Assembly (NCBI GenBank): GCA_022361255.1 | Contig: JAKSBG010000438.1 | Location: forward strand, 1-41,355 | Source: Verrucomicrobiales bacterium | GTDB lineage: Bacteria > Verrucomicrobiota > Verrucomicrobiia > Verrucomicrobiales > DEV007 | Length of the DNA: 41,355 nt | Direction: 5' to 3' | In this document: positions 7,885 to 15,624 of the stretch, one piece after another | How positions within the stretch are numbered: position 1 is the first letter of the stretch | How the letters are laid out: each line of letters opens with the position of its first letter | Program-made: the position numbers and the translations under genes | The notes under the pieces: model-generated | The model's database searches: none | What the model was told of the DNA's origin: nothing | The model's input: the letters and a program-made list of their open reading frames with translations, nothing else

Positions 7885-10050
7885 TCAGGGTCTCGCGCTC
7901 GGCCCGGTTCCGGATGCCCGTTTTTTCCGCGAGCCGCGCATGATTCTTCCGACCTGGTTGGGACGCGAAACGGGAGCCGGGCGACCTTTTCTTCCGGCAG
8001 AGCCCCGGTTTCCGCCTTTCCCGACGCTCACAGTCCGTTTCGCTGCCGAGGAACGAGGAGGAAGGAAGGGATTGATCCCGGTTTTCAAATCGCTATTGGG
8101 TGCGGCATCAGCAGCAGGTTTCTCAGGAAGGGAGGCGGCGGAGGATTCGGGACTTTTGTCAGGAGCCGATGTCGTCGATCCTGATGTCGGAAGGGATTTG
8201 CCGGGAGAGGCGATTTGAGCCGGTTCGTAGAATCGGGGTGGTTTGACGCGAGTCCGCAGACTGCCGTGTGCTTTCCGGGGGAGGCCACGAGTTCTTTCCT
8301 TCGCAGTTTTTGATCGCGTCTTAGCTTTTCTCTTACCTGCATGAGGAATGGCGACCCCAAGAGGGATGACGCGGGGAGAAACTCCCGGGTGGGAAACCGG
8401 GAAGGAAGGTTCGGGAGCGGGCGCGGCCGAAGTGTTCTCGTCGGATTCGTCAGTGCCGTCCGTAGCGGAATCAGCCGTTGCACTTACTGAGGCGTCGGGC
8501 CCATCGGTTGCGGGAACGTCTTCATCAGCCGTCTGGGCGGTTGCCGGAGCGTTCCCCCCGCGAATTTCATCGACCAGATTATCAATCGAATCGATGTCAT
8601 CTGCCGGAGAATCCGTGATCGCTGCGTGAGGCATCTCCGGAGAAACTGATTCCGGGGCGGATTCTTCAGAACGTTCCGTATTTGCAGTTGTGGGCGGGGC
8701 ATGCTCACTGCGCCGCACCGGAGTAATCGCGGCAGTATCGATCCTCTGATCATGCAAAGAGGAAATGAGGGCGAGGCCGGGCGCTCCCACCGGAAGTCGT
8801 TCGGCCGAAACTTCACGGGAAAGGATTCGCGTCTTCGATTTGGAGAGAATCCGGTACTGCGTTCCAGCCCATGTGATTTTGCTTTGTGTCCAGGTGCTGA
8901 CGAGGATCAGCCAGTGCAGCATCATCCAGATTGGGGTCAGCATATGCTCCAGCCACCCGGCGGAGAAAAGCTTTCGCCGGATGCCGTCCTCCGGGAAAAG
9001 GGAGAGATAGATTTGCTGCCGGAACATGGCCCGGAACTGATCAATGATGTAAGCTGCCGCGAGTGGAACCCAGGCGTAAAAGTGCACTCCGTGGACCAGG
9101 GCAACGATGACGGAGAGCAGCCCGATGGCATAGATCCCGAGAACGATATTTGTTCCCGTGTAGAGAATCGGGCTGAAAAACTTGACCTGGGTGTACTGGC
9201 GCTTCGCAAACTCGAGGAACGACTTCCAGTTGAAGTCGATCATGGTGGGGAGAACGAGAGACCGAACGAAGGCGATGCGGTTCCCGGCTTTTCTGGCTGC
9301 CTTGGAAAGTCGCAGATCGTCGTTGAGCGAACCTTCGAACAAATTCGGGACGTCGAGCTTGTCGAATACGCTCTTCGAGATCGCCATCGACCCGCCCCAG
9401 AGAACATTCGTCAGTTCTGATCCCCCCTGCGTGGTAATCGATCCGTTGATGACACTGGCAATTTGATTCGGCAGGGTCGGGCGCTTGGGGACGAGCCAGC
9501 GGTAGGTCGTGGAGAGTGGATGGGTTCGCTGATTGACTGGTGCCACAAGACGGGCGAGCCAGTCGCTCTTGAAGGAGATGTCCGCATCGGCAAAGGCGAC
9601 GATGGAGTCTTCGGAATCAAGGTATTCAAACGCGGCCCGTTGGTTGTGGACTTTCTGACCCTCCTGCTGAGCAATTCCGGCGCAGACCAGGGTGATGCTT
9701 TTCAGCGAGGCTTCGGGATCGGGATGGGTCCAGTGTGCGTAGTCTTCAGTGAGTTCGAGTTCGTCCTTCAACCAGACTGCCACCGGGTCTCCCCAGGATT
9801 CAAAGCAGACGATGACGCGATAGTCGCTGTAGTTCTGGTCGAAGAGAGTGTTGAAAAAGCGGGGTGTCGTTTGATAGTCGAAACCTTTCACCGGAATGAT
9901 CACAGCGACGCGCCGTTGATCTTCGGAGCCGTCACCCCAGCGGCGATCCTGAAATTTCTTCGCAATGAGATATCCGAGCACGCGAAATGCCGCAATCAGC
10001 ACCAGCGCCAGCCAGACCGCCCAGATTATCAAGAATATGCGTTCAATCAT
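7885..10050 (-). CDS. Membrane glycosyltransferase family 2/21 with long disordered C-terminal tail
   Basis: The ATG is at 10050 and the product is 721 aa. An N-terminal membrane segment (about 4-30) precedes a GT-A domain. The domain has VAVIIPVKGFD, the DxD-type FADADIS (Asp155, Asp157) and the acceptor-side NDDLRL (243-248), then KRQYTQ where GT2/GT21 enzymes have (Q/R)xxRW. Hydrophobic segments follow at about 298-320, 325-340 and 370-390. This order matches ceramide-glucosyltransferase-like (HpnI-like) enzymes, so a lipid-linked acceptor is likely. Residues 410 to 721 are low complexity: Pro/Ala/Ser/Asp/Glu-rich, then strongly basic (GRKGRPAPVSRPNQVGRIMRGSRKKRASG). Such a tail is atypical for the family and probably cytoplasmic. 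Confidence 0.85.
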   Translation of the reverse strand: MIERIFLIIWAVWLALVLIAAFRVLGYLIAKKFQDRRWGDGSEDQRRVAVIIPVKGFDYQTTPRFFNTLFDQNYSDYRVIVCFESWGDPVAVWLKDELELTEDYAHWTHPDPEASLKSITLVCAGIAQQEGQKVHNQRAAFEYLDSEDSIVAFADADISFKSDWLARLVAPVNQRTHPLSTTYRWLVPKRPTLPNQIASVINGSITTQGGSELTNVLWGGSMAISKSVFDKLDVPNLFEGSLNDDLRLSKAARKAGNRIAFVRSLVLPTMIDFNWKSFLEFAKRQYTQVKFFSPILYTGTNIVLGIYAIGLLSVIVALVHGVHFYAWVPLAAAYIIDQFRAMFRQQIYLSLFPEDGIRRKLFSAGWLEHMLTPIWMMLHWLILVSTWTQSKITWAGTQYRILSKSKTRILSREVSAERLPVGAPGLALISSLHDQRIDTAAITPVRRSEHAPPTTANTERSEESAPESVSPEMPHAAITDSPADDIDSIDNLVDEIRGGNAPATAQTADEDVPATDGPDASVSATADSATDGTDESDENTSAAPAPEPSFPVSHPGVSPRVIPLGVAIPHAGKRKAKTRSKTAKERTRGLPRKAHGSLRTRVKPPRFYEPAQIASPGKSLPTSGSTTSAPDKSPESSAASLPEKPAADAAPNSDLKTGINPFLPPRSSAAKRTVSVGKGGNRGSAGRKGRPAPVSRPNQVGRIMRGSRKKRASGTGPSARP

Positions 10051-10110
10051 TTACCCCGTGCAAATTGTGTTTGGCTGGCTAGACTGCAAGCAGTAATCCC
10101 GTTTTGAAGG

Positions 10111-10806
10111 ATGAAAATTGTCGAAACCCAAACACTCAGGAAAACCTATCATTTCGGAGATACGGAAGTCGAGGCACTTGGTGGCGTTGATTTGTCTATT
10201 GACGAAAAAGAATTTATCGCGGTTTGGGGACCTTCCGGTTCCGGGAAGTCCACCCTCTGCAATCTGATCGGCTTGCTTGATCACCCGACTTCGGGTGAGG
10301 TGAGTATTCAGGGGCATAGTTCGGCAGGGTTGTCTGACGCGGAAAGAAGCGAATTACGCAACTCTTCGATTGGATTTGTTTTCCAAAATTTCAATCTGGT
10401 CCCTGTTTTGACGGCTTTGGAGAACGTGATGTTGCCTTTGCAGGTCAACGGGGTGGGCAAAAGCGACGCCAGAGAGCGGGCCGCGTTTCTCCTCGAAGAA
10501 GTTGAGCTCGGAGACCGCATGGGGCACCGCCCGCAAAAAATGAGCGGGGGACAGCAGCAGCGGGTAGCGATTGCGCGGGCTCTTGTGACGGATCCGGTTC
10601 TTGTTCTCGCAGATGAGCCGACCGCCAACCTCGACACCCGGAACGCCAACGTCATCATCGACCTGATGCGCCGGATCAACCAGGACCGCGGAGCCGCTTT
10701 CCTCTTTTCCACTCACGACGACCGCCTTCTCGACCGCGTCGACCGGAAAGTCCACCTCCAGGATGGAAAAATCATTGAAGATATCAGGGGCTCTTCAAGC
10801 AATTGA
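10111..10806 (+). CDS. ABC transporter ATP-binding protein, LolD/MacB type
   Basis: This 231-aa ATPase starts at the ATG at 10111 behind a weak GAAGG. It has Walker [10 protein letters not shown] (40-48), Q-loop Gln92 (VFQNFNLVP), signature MSGGQQQ (144-150), Walker B VLVLADEP (163-170) and switch His202 (STHDD). The [10 protein letters not shown] and [16 protein letters not shown] segments are typical of the LolD/MacB/FtsE-like subfamily, which drives MacB/FtsX-type permeases in lipoprotein or peptide export. No permease gene is adjacent: the upstream gene is a divergent glycosyltransferase and the downstream gene a sigma factor. The partner must be encoded elsewhere. Confidence 0.92.
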   Translation: MKIVETQTLRKTYHFGDTEVEALGGVDLSIDEKEFIAVWGPSGSGKSTLCNLIGLLDHPTSGEVSIQGHSSAGLSDAERSELRNSSIGFVFQNFNLVPVLTALENVMLPLQVNGVGKSDARERAAFLLEEVELGDRMGHRPQKMSGGQQQRVAIARALVTDPVLVLADEPTANLDTRNANVIIDLMRRINQDRGAAFLFSTHDDRLLDRVDRKVHLQDGKIIEDIRGSSSN

Positions 10807-10891
10807 GAGCCGCAAATTCGGCATTTCCCATTCGATGGATGTTTGTTATCGTTGATAAATCGCCGAGTTAATAGATAGTTCGGAATCTTGT

Positions 10892-11599
10892 ATGAGTAGT
10901 TCCACCGCTGAAATCAAGCCTTTGAAACATGCCGCCGATCTCGACCTGGTGGACAGAGCGGTAGGCGGCGACGATGACGCGGTTCGGGAATTCCAGGAAG
11001 AGTATCAGCCGATGTTGGAGCGGGTCATGATGTCCCGTGGAGTTGACCGGATTCAGGCGCAGGACCTGGTCGCAGATATTATCGCGGAGTGTTTCGGTGC
11101 CGGGAAAAAAGGACAGACCAGGCCTCTGCTGGAGAAATTTGAAGGCCGTTCCTCGCTTTCCACCTGGATGATTCGCATCACGTGGAACCGCTGGCTGGAT
11201 TTAAAACGTCGCGACAAGTTCAGAGGAGATCTACCGGTTTACGAAGATGAAGACGACCGTTCCGGCGACCGCTTCGACAAGTTGGAAGGGGACGATCTGG
11301 GCGAAAATCTACTCGATGAAGACCTGGCGGATCTGATGGGAAAATCCATCAGGAAAGCCTTCGACTCTCTCGAGCCGGATGTTCTTCTCATGCTGAAACT
11401 TTCCTACCTGCACGGGATCAGTCAGACCGTAATTGCCGATATGTGGCGATGCGACCAGACGAGAGTCAGCCGGCCCCTGACAGCCGCACGCAAGCAGATA
11501 GCGGAGGTCACGATGCAGGCAATCCAGGAAGCAGATTCCTCTCTGGAACTGGAGTGGGACGACTTCCATCGCCTCTGCGCAGCAGGGCTTGATTTATAA
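10892..11599 (+). CDS. ECF-like RNA polymerase sigma-70 factor
   Basis: The 235-aa product has a region-2-like N-terminal half (LVDRAVGGDDDAVREFQEEYQP...SSLSTWMIRITWNRWLDLKRRD). The C-terminal region 4 is a helix-turn-helix (DSLEPDVLLMLKLSYLHGISQTVIADMWRCDQTRVSRPLTAARKQI). The linker between them (about 112-150) is very acidic. This is an ECF-type sigma factor, expected to bind core RNA polymerase and direct a stress or envelope regulon. No anti-sigma gene is adjacent, since the following gene encodes a secreted GDSL hydrolase. An 85-bp gap separates it from the ABC gene, and a short hairpin with a T-rich run follows its stop. Confidence 0.88.
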   Translation: MSSSTAEIKPLKHAADLDLVDRAVGGDDDAVREFQEEYQPMLERVMMSRGVDRIQAQDLVADIIAECFGAGKKGQTRPLLEKFEGRSSLSTWMIRITWNRWLDLKRRDKFRGDLPVYEDEDDRSGDRFDKLEGDDLGENLLDEDLADLMGKSIRKAFDSLEPDVLLMLKLSYLHGISQTVIADMWRCDQTRVSRPLTAARKQIAEVTMQAIQEADSSLELEWDDFHRLCAAGLDL

Positions 11600-11615
11600 A
11601 GAATCAGAAGTCTTT

Positions 11616-11638
11616 GCGCTGAAAGCGCCTCTATTTTT
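11616..11638 (+). terminator. Possible intrinsic terminator after the sigma factor gene
   Basis: A 5-bp perfect stem (GCGCT-gaa-AGCGC) is followed by CTCTATTTTTTG, 17 bases after the sigma-factor stop. The stem is short, so efficiency is uncertain. The remaining bases to 11727 are AT-rich with no other recognisable signal. Confidence 0.45.
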
Positions 11639-11726
11639 TGATTTTGATTCTCAAAAAGGCGAATTTTCTCAAAATTTTATTCGATTTGATTGATTCGCAG
11701 ACCGAAATAGAGTAAAAATCGCGGCC

Positions 11727-12884
11727 ATGATGCGATTTTTCTCCTGCCTTATCGCAATTTCCGTGATTGGAGCTGCTGTCTCCGATGGCGTTTCCGCTTC
11801 GTCGAAATCTCCACGCATTCTCTATCTGGGTGACTCCCTGAGCATCGGGGCTTTCGGAAAAACTCTGGATCATTCCATGCGATCTTCGGGTTTCCAGGTC
11901 CACACTGTGGTTGCGGGAGGGGCCAGCCCTTACTACTGGCTGAAGAATTACCAGGCACTCCCGTGCACGATTGGATTCTGGGAAAAGTCTCCCTCCGCCG
12001 AGCGCCGCGTCGGGTATGTTCGTGCGGTTCCAAAATTGGAGGATCTCATCGCCGAGCACAAACCGAACGTTGTTGTCGTACAGACCGGCATCAATCTCTA
12101 CGCCACGCTTCGCTCCAAGAGGAGGACCAAGGATGAGAATGTCGAGGAAGTCAGATCCCTCATTGAGCAGATGTGCTACGCAATTGCCAAAGCAGGCGCG
12201 ACATCCTATTGGGTTCTCCCGCCCCACTCTCACGAGAAGAGATATTCGAAGGAACTTCAGGGCGAACTGACCGCAATCATGCAGAGTGTGGTCAGAAAAT
12301 ACGAGGGCGAAGTTTTTGAAAGCCAGAAGGTAACCAAATTCGTAGATCCCTATCCCGCGACTGACGGCATTCACTACGGACCCAGCGAGGCGCGGGGCTG
12401 GGCGGAAAAAGTGTCACAGCATTTCAGTCAGTTCATGAAAGTTTCACCGCCGACCGACACCCGGACAATCGTGCGGGCTGTCCCGATTCAGGCACCGAAG
12501 GTGACTTCCTCCTCCCGCCTGTTGGCCTCATCAAATCGTGCTCCCTCCGCTTCCCAAAGCTCTGAGCTCGAATTGGAGCTGAAACTGGTGGAAAAGTCCG
12601 AGCTGAAGAATCTCAGCGAACTCGATTACTCCAATGCGCTCGGTGTCTACGAATACGAAGTGATGAATGTTCGTCGCGGTTCCTACCCCTTTGACCGAAT
12701 TCGCATTGCTCACGGAATCGTTTTTCAAAAGAAATATACCAGCGCCGCGAAACGGGAGATCGGAACCGAGATGGCGCTGACCGTCGTTCCGCTCAGCGAA
12801 TACAAAACGCTCTCCACCTGGCAGATGGTTGATGATTTGCGAATGAACGGCGAACTCTCCATCTACACACCGAAACTGGATTGA
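11727..12884 (+). CDS. Secreted SGNH/GDSL hydrolase
   Basis: The 385-aa product begins with a signal peptide (MMRFFSCLIAISVIGAAVSDGVSA). The SGNH blocks are present: ILYLGDSLSIG with nucleophile Ser37, VVAGGASPYYWL with the oxyanion Gly, VVVVQTGINLY with Asn in block III, and DGIHYG supplying the Asp-His pair (about 213-216). These enzymes are esterases or acyl hydrolases acting on lipids, glycans or peptidoglycan; the substrate is not predictable. After about residue 235 a Ser-rich linker leads to a C-terminal domain of about 100 residues (LELELKLVEKSELKNLSELDYSNALGVYEYEVMNV) that I do not recognise. Its TGA overlaps the TTG start of the next gene (TTGA). Confidence 0.85.
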   Translation: MMRFFSCLIAISVIGAAVSDGVSASSKSPRILYLGDSLSIGAFGKTLDHSMRSSGFQVHTVVAGGASPYYWLKNYQALPCTIGFWEKSPSAERRVGYVRAVPKLEDLIAEHKPNVVVVQTGINLYATLRSKRRTKDENVEEVRSLIEQMCYAIAKAGATSYWVLPPHSHEKRYSKELQGELTAIMQSVVRKYEGEVFESQKVTKFVDPYPATDGIHYGPSEARGWAEKVSQHFSQFMKVSPPTDTRTIVRAVPIQAPKVTSSSRLLASSNRAPSASQSSELELELKLVEKSELKNLSELDYSNALGVYEYEVMNVRRGSYPFDRIRIAHGIVFQKKYTSAAKREIGTEMALTVVPLSEYKTLSTWQMVDDLRMNGELSIYTPKLD

Positions 12885-13804
12885 TTGCTTTGGAGATATC
12901 CGTTCCACCAGAGGCTGCCGGAGAGCGCCTTGACCGTTTTCTTCCTCTCGAACTGCGTCGTCGCGGAGAGGAAATCTCCCGCTCTGCTTTGCAGCAGTGG
13001 ATCAAGGACGGATCCGTTCTCGTAACCGGGACAAAAGTGAAACCGCGGCATGCTCTTGCGGAAGGGGATGTGATTTCGATTGCGCCCCCTGAGCCGGAAG
13101 TTGCAGAAATCCTTCCCGAAGCAATTCCGGTGCCGGTTCTTTTTGAAGATGAAGATATTGTAGTCGTAGACAAGCCCTCCGGACTGGTCGTCCATCCCGG
13201 TTCCGGAAACAGTAGCGGCACACTCGTCAATGCCCTGCTCCATCACTGTGGTGGCAAACTCTGCGAACTGGCGGGAGAGGATCGCCCCGGCATTGTTCAT
13301 CGACTCGACAAGGACACCTCCGGTTGCCTCGTCGCCGCAAAATCGGAGGCGGCGTATCATTCCCTCGTAGCCCAGTTTTCCGGTCGGGAGACGGGGAAGG
13401 AATATCTTGCGGTGACAGCGGGGCTTCCCGTGAATGAAGAGGGGACGATTAAAAATCGAATCGGTCGCAACCCGCGGAACCGCCAACAGATGACCGTGCT
13501 GGAGGAGCCTGCCGGAAAAGAGGCGATCACCGATTACCGTGTCCGGCGCTCCGACCCGACTGGAAAATGGGCCTGCCTTTCCTGCGTGATTCACACCGGT
13601 CGCACACACCAGATCCGGGTGCATTTGAAAGAATGTCTCCGCGCTCCCATTCTCGGTGACGAAATGTACGGGACAAAAAAAGCAAAGGTGAAAGTCGACC
13701 GGCTCTTGCTCCATGCCTGGAAGCTGAAGATTCGCCACCCGTCGAGCGGGGAGGAAATGCGATTCGAGGCGGAAGTGCCGGGGGATTTCGCCCCGTTTCT
13801 TTAG
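12881..13804 (+). CDS. RluA-family pseudouridine synthase, RluD-like
   Basis: The 307-aa product starts with TTG at 12881, overlapping the previous stop by 4 bases, which suggests translational coupling. The N-terminus holds an S4 RNA-binding domain (AGERLDRFLPLELRRRGEEISRSALQQWIKDGSVLVTG). The catalytic domain follows with VVVDKPSGLVVHPG, the active-site HRLDKDTSG (catalytic Asp) and HTGRTHQIRVHL. S4 plus this motif set matches RluD-type enzymes, which modify helix 69 of 23S rRNA in other bacteria. The exact target is inferred. A second RluA-family gene without S4 lies at 22964. Confidence 0.92.
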   Translation: MIALEISVPPEAAGERLDRFLPLELRRRGEEISRSALQQWIKDGSVLVTGTKVKPRHALAEGDVISIAPPEPEVAEILPEAIPVPVLFEDEDIVVVDKPSGLVVHPGSGNSSGTLVNALLHHCGGKLCELAGEDRPGIVHRLDKDTSGCLVAAKSEAAYHSLVAQFSGRETGKEYLAVTAGLPVNEEGTIKNRIGRNPRNRQQMTVLEEPAGKEAITDYRVRRSDPTGKWACLSCVIHTGRTHQIRVHLKECLRAPILGDEMYGTKKAKVKVDRLLLHAWKLKIRHPSSGEEMRFEAEVPGDFAPFL

Positions 13805-13874
13805 GTCACAGTTAGCAAAGCCGGTGCAGGAGCGAGCGTGAGAAATAGAGGCATCCCGCCACGCGCGAACTCGT

Positions 13875-14453
13875 TTACCGCACGCACCGATATACAAATG
13901 CCGGGGGAAGATTTTTCCAGGCGGTCGGGCTTTGTTTCACTTCGGAGAAATGCTCCCGCAGGATGCGGCGAAACCTCTGGCCTGCCGGAAGAGCCAGCCC
14001 CTGCCAGTAGGCGAAGGTGGCAAACTTTCCTCCCCGGGGGAGGACTTCGAACATCGCGTCGAGAAGTGTGTTTTGCAGCTCCTCCGGGAAAGCAGCCCAG
14101 GGCAGGCCGCAAAGAATCGCGTCGACCGATTCGATTCCCTCCTCCCGGCAAATGGATGCGGCGTCACTCACGCAGGCCTGCCGGACGGTGACATCAGGAC
14201 AACGGTTTCTCGTGATTTCCGCCAGCTCTTCGTCGCGCTCGATCGCGATCAGCTTTGTTTCGTGACTGATTCGTTTCGCGATTGCTTCGGTAAAAACCCC
14301 GGTGCCCGGACCGAACTCCAGAACGGAATTGATCTCATCCCAGTCCAGCCAGTCCACCATCAGGTTGGCAAGGGCCTCCGAGCTGGGAGCGACGGCGCCG
14401 ACACTTCCCGCGTTGCGGAAAAACGCCCGCAGAAATGATCCGTGGTGAGCCAT
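13875..14453 (-). CDS. Class I SAM-dependent methyltransferase, phospholipid N-methyltransferase-like
   Basis: The 192-aa product has the SAM-binding motif I VLEFGPGTGVFT (about 44-55), an acidic motif II (LIAIERDEEL) and DAILCGLPWAAFP in the catalytic loop. The N-terminal FFRNAGSVGAVAPSSEALANLM resembles COG3963-type phospholipid N-methyltransferase (PmtA-like) proteins and is also shared with KsgA-like enzymes. A lipid or other small amine acceptor is more likely than rRNA because the protein is short, but this is unproven. Its ATG overlaps the upstream stop by one base (TAATG), so it is coupled to the kinase-like gene at 14453-15490. Confidence 0.8.
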   Translation of the reverse strand: MAHHGSFLRAFFRNAGSVGAVAPSSEALANLMVDWLDWDEINSVLEFGPGTGVFTEAIAKRISHETKLIAIERDEELAEITRNRCPDVTVRQACVSDAASICREEGIESVDAILCGLPWAAFPEELQNTLLDAMFEVLPRGGKFATFAYWQGLALPAGQRFRRILREHFSEVKQSPTAWKNLPPAFVYRCVR

Positions 14454-15490
14454 TACACGAGGTCCGTTCCCGTTTTCGCGAGCGAGATTTCGAGGTTCCG
14501 TTTCACGAGCCAGCCCATCGTTTCGCAGCGGGAAAATGACTGGCAGTCGTGGTACTGATTCAACTCCTCCCGCAGACGGATAACGTGCTCCTCGGGGGCC
14601 AGTTCCTCACCCAGCATCGCATCCCAGAAAGCCCCGAGGCGGTTGTGAGCGAGAGTTACCCGACGATGAACCAGGGTTCGTTCCTCATCCTGATATTGTC
14701 TCGTTGTCTGGTAGTTGATCCGGTCGGTGCAGAGTTGGACAACGGCCGCGTTTTCCAGAAAAAACTGGGGCAGGTACATCTCCTTGTATCCCTCGTAGCT
14801 CTGTTGATCAAAGTCGATCGCCCTCACGCGATATTGGGCATCCTCAAAGTCAGGCGTGATGTCGACCACGTAGTTGTAGCTCCTCATGTCTCCCAGCAGC
14901 CTGACAAAACAACGTTCATTGAATTTCACGAACTCCTTAGCCACCCGGATCTGGTTTGTTTCGTCGCGCTCGAAATAGTCGTTTATGAATACATCACCCG
15001 GCACTCCTGCGATGTGTTCCTCGATCAGGGTGTCACCATTCACGAGGTAGTTAATCCGGTTCGGGGAAAGTATGTGCTCCAGCTCCAGGCCGTAGATTCG
15101 GGAGGCATCGGCGATTTTTACGTAGAAGTGATCGTAGTTGTCGTTGAACTGGTTCACGATCCGGACGCGGAAAGGGCGCGAGTTTCCGAACTCACAAAAA
15201 TCGACCCGTTCCATCACGAGGTGCTCGCTCACTTTCGTGGCATTCGTTTTCAGCAAAGCGTAGATCAGGGTCAGCTTTTGACTGAGTTCCTCGCGGATCG
15301 AAGGCTCGTAGTACACCGTTTTCCAGAGCGTATCATTTCCGTCGCGGTCGTAGAGAGGGAACAATTCGGAAAACCGGTGCAGGTCCTCATACACCACCGG
15401 AATGTCCACCGTGCGGCCGAACTTTCCGAGGTAGAGCTCCAGGTCTTTGCTCACCGGATAGTATTTCTTTTTCTTCAGGTCGATGCTCAC
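14453..15490 (-). CDS. Unrecognised protein with protein-kinase-like (PKL) fold motifs
   Basis: I do not recognise a named family. The start is the GTG at 15490; an in-frame TAA lies three codons upstream. The 345-aa product shows an ordered set of kinase-fold signatures. These are a possible VAIK-type lysine (HFYVKIADAS, Lys125), a following Glu (GLELEHIL, Glu136/138), a hinge-like LIEEHIAGVPGD (156-166), a catalytic-loop-like LLGDMRSYNYVVD (Asp201, Asn206) and a metal-binding-like RAIDFDQQ (Asp226, Asp228). This spacing resembles aminoglycoside-phosphotransferase/HipA-type kinases. There is no signal peptide or membrane span. It is coupled to the downstream methyltransferase by a TAATG overlap. 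Repeat site B lies just upstream of the start. Confidence 0.6.
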   Translation of the reverse strand: MSIDLKKKKYYPVSKDLELYLGKFGRTVDIPVVYEDLHRFSELFPLYDRDGNDTLWKTVYYEPSIREELSQKLTLIYALLKTNATKVSEHLVMERVDFCEFGNSRPFRVRIVNQFNDNYDHFYVKIADASRIYGLELEHILSPNRINYLVNGDTLIEEHIAGVPGDVFINDYFERDETNQIRVAKEFVKFNERCFVRLLGDMRSYNYVVDITPDFEDAQYRVRAIDFDQQSYEGYKEMYLPQFFLENAAVVQLCTDRINYQTTRQYQDEERTLVHRRVTLAHNRLGAFWDAMLGEELAPEEHVIRLREELNQYHDCQSFSRCETMGWLVKRNLEISLAKTGTDLV

Positions 15491-15499
15491 GCCGGATTA

Positions 15500-15529
15500 A
15501 ACAGGGTTCAATGGCAGACCTAACAGGGT
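15500..15529 (-). repeat. 22-bp periodic ACCCTGT repeat, site B (two units, minus strand)
   Basis: On the minus strand the octamer ACCCTGTT begins at 15529 and again at 15507, exactly 22 bp apart. The first unit reads ACCCTGTTAGGTC, as in the middle units of sites A, C and D. The position 22 bp further upstream (15551-15544, ACAGAGTT) keeps 5 of 8 bases and may be a degenerate unit. The site lies between the divergent kinase-like gene (start 15490) and the sulfatase gene (start 15625). Confidence 0.8.
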
Positions 15530-15624
15530 TACGTCGGCAAGGCAACTCTGTTTGGTGACTGGAAAACGCAAATCCGTTCGCCTCTCTCTTGACCGGTTCC
15601 GTTTGTTCCCGCTACAACATCCGG

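Noticed and set aside
10845-10885. Sigma-70 promoter upstream of the sigma gene at 10892 (TTGATA)
   Set aside because: No convincing -10 hexamer at 16-18 bp.
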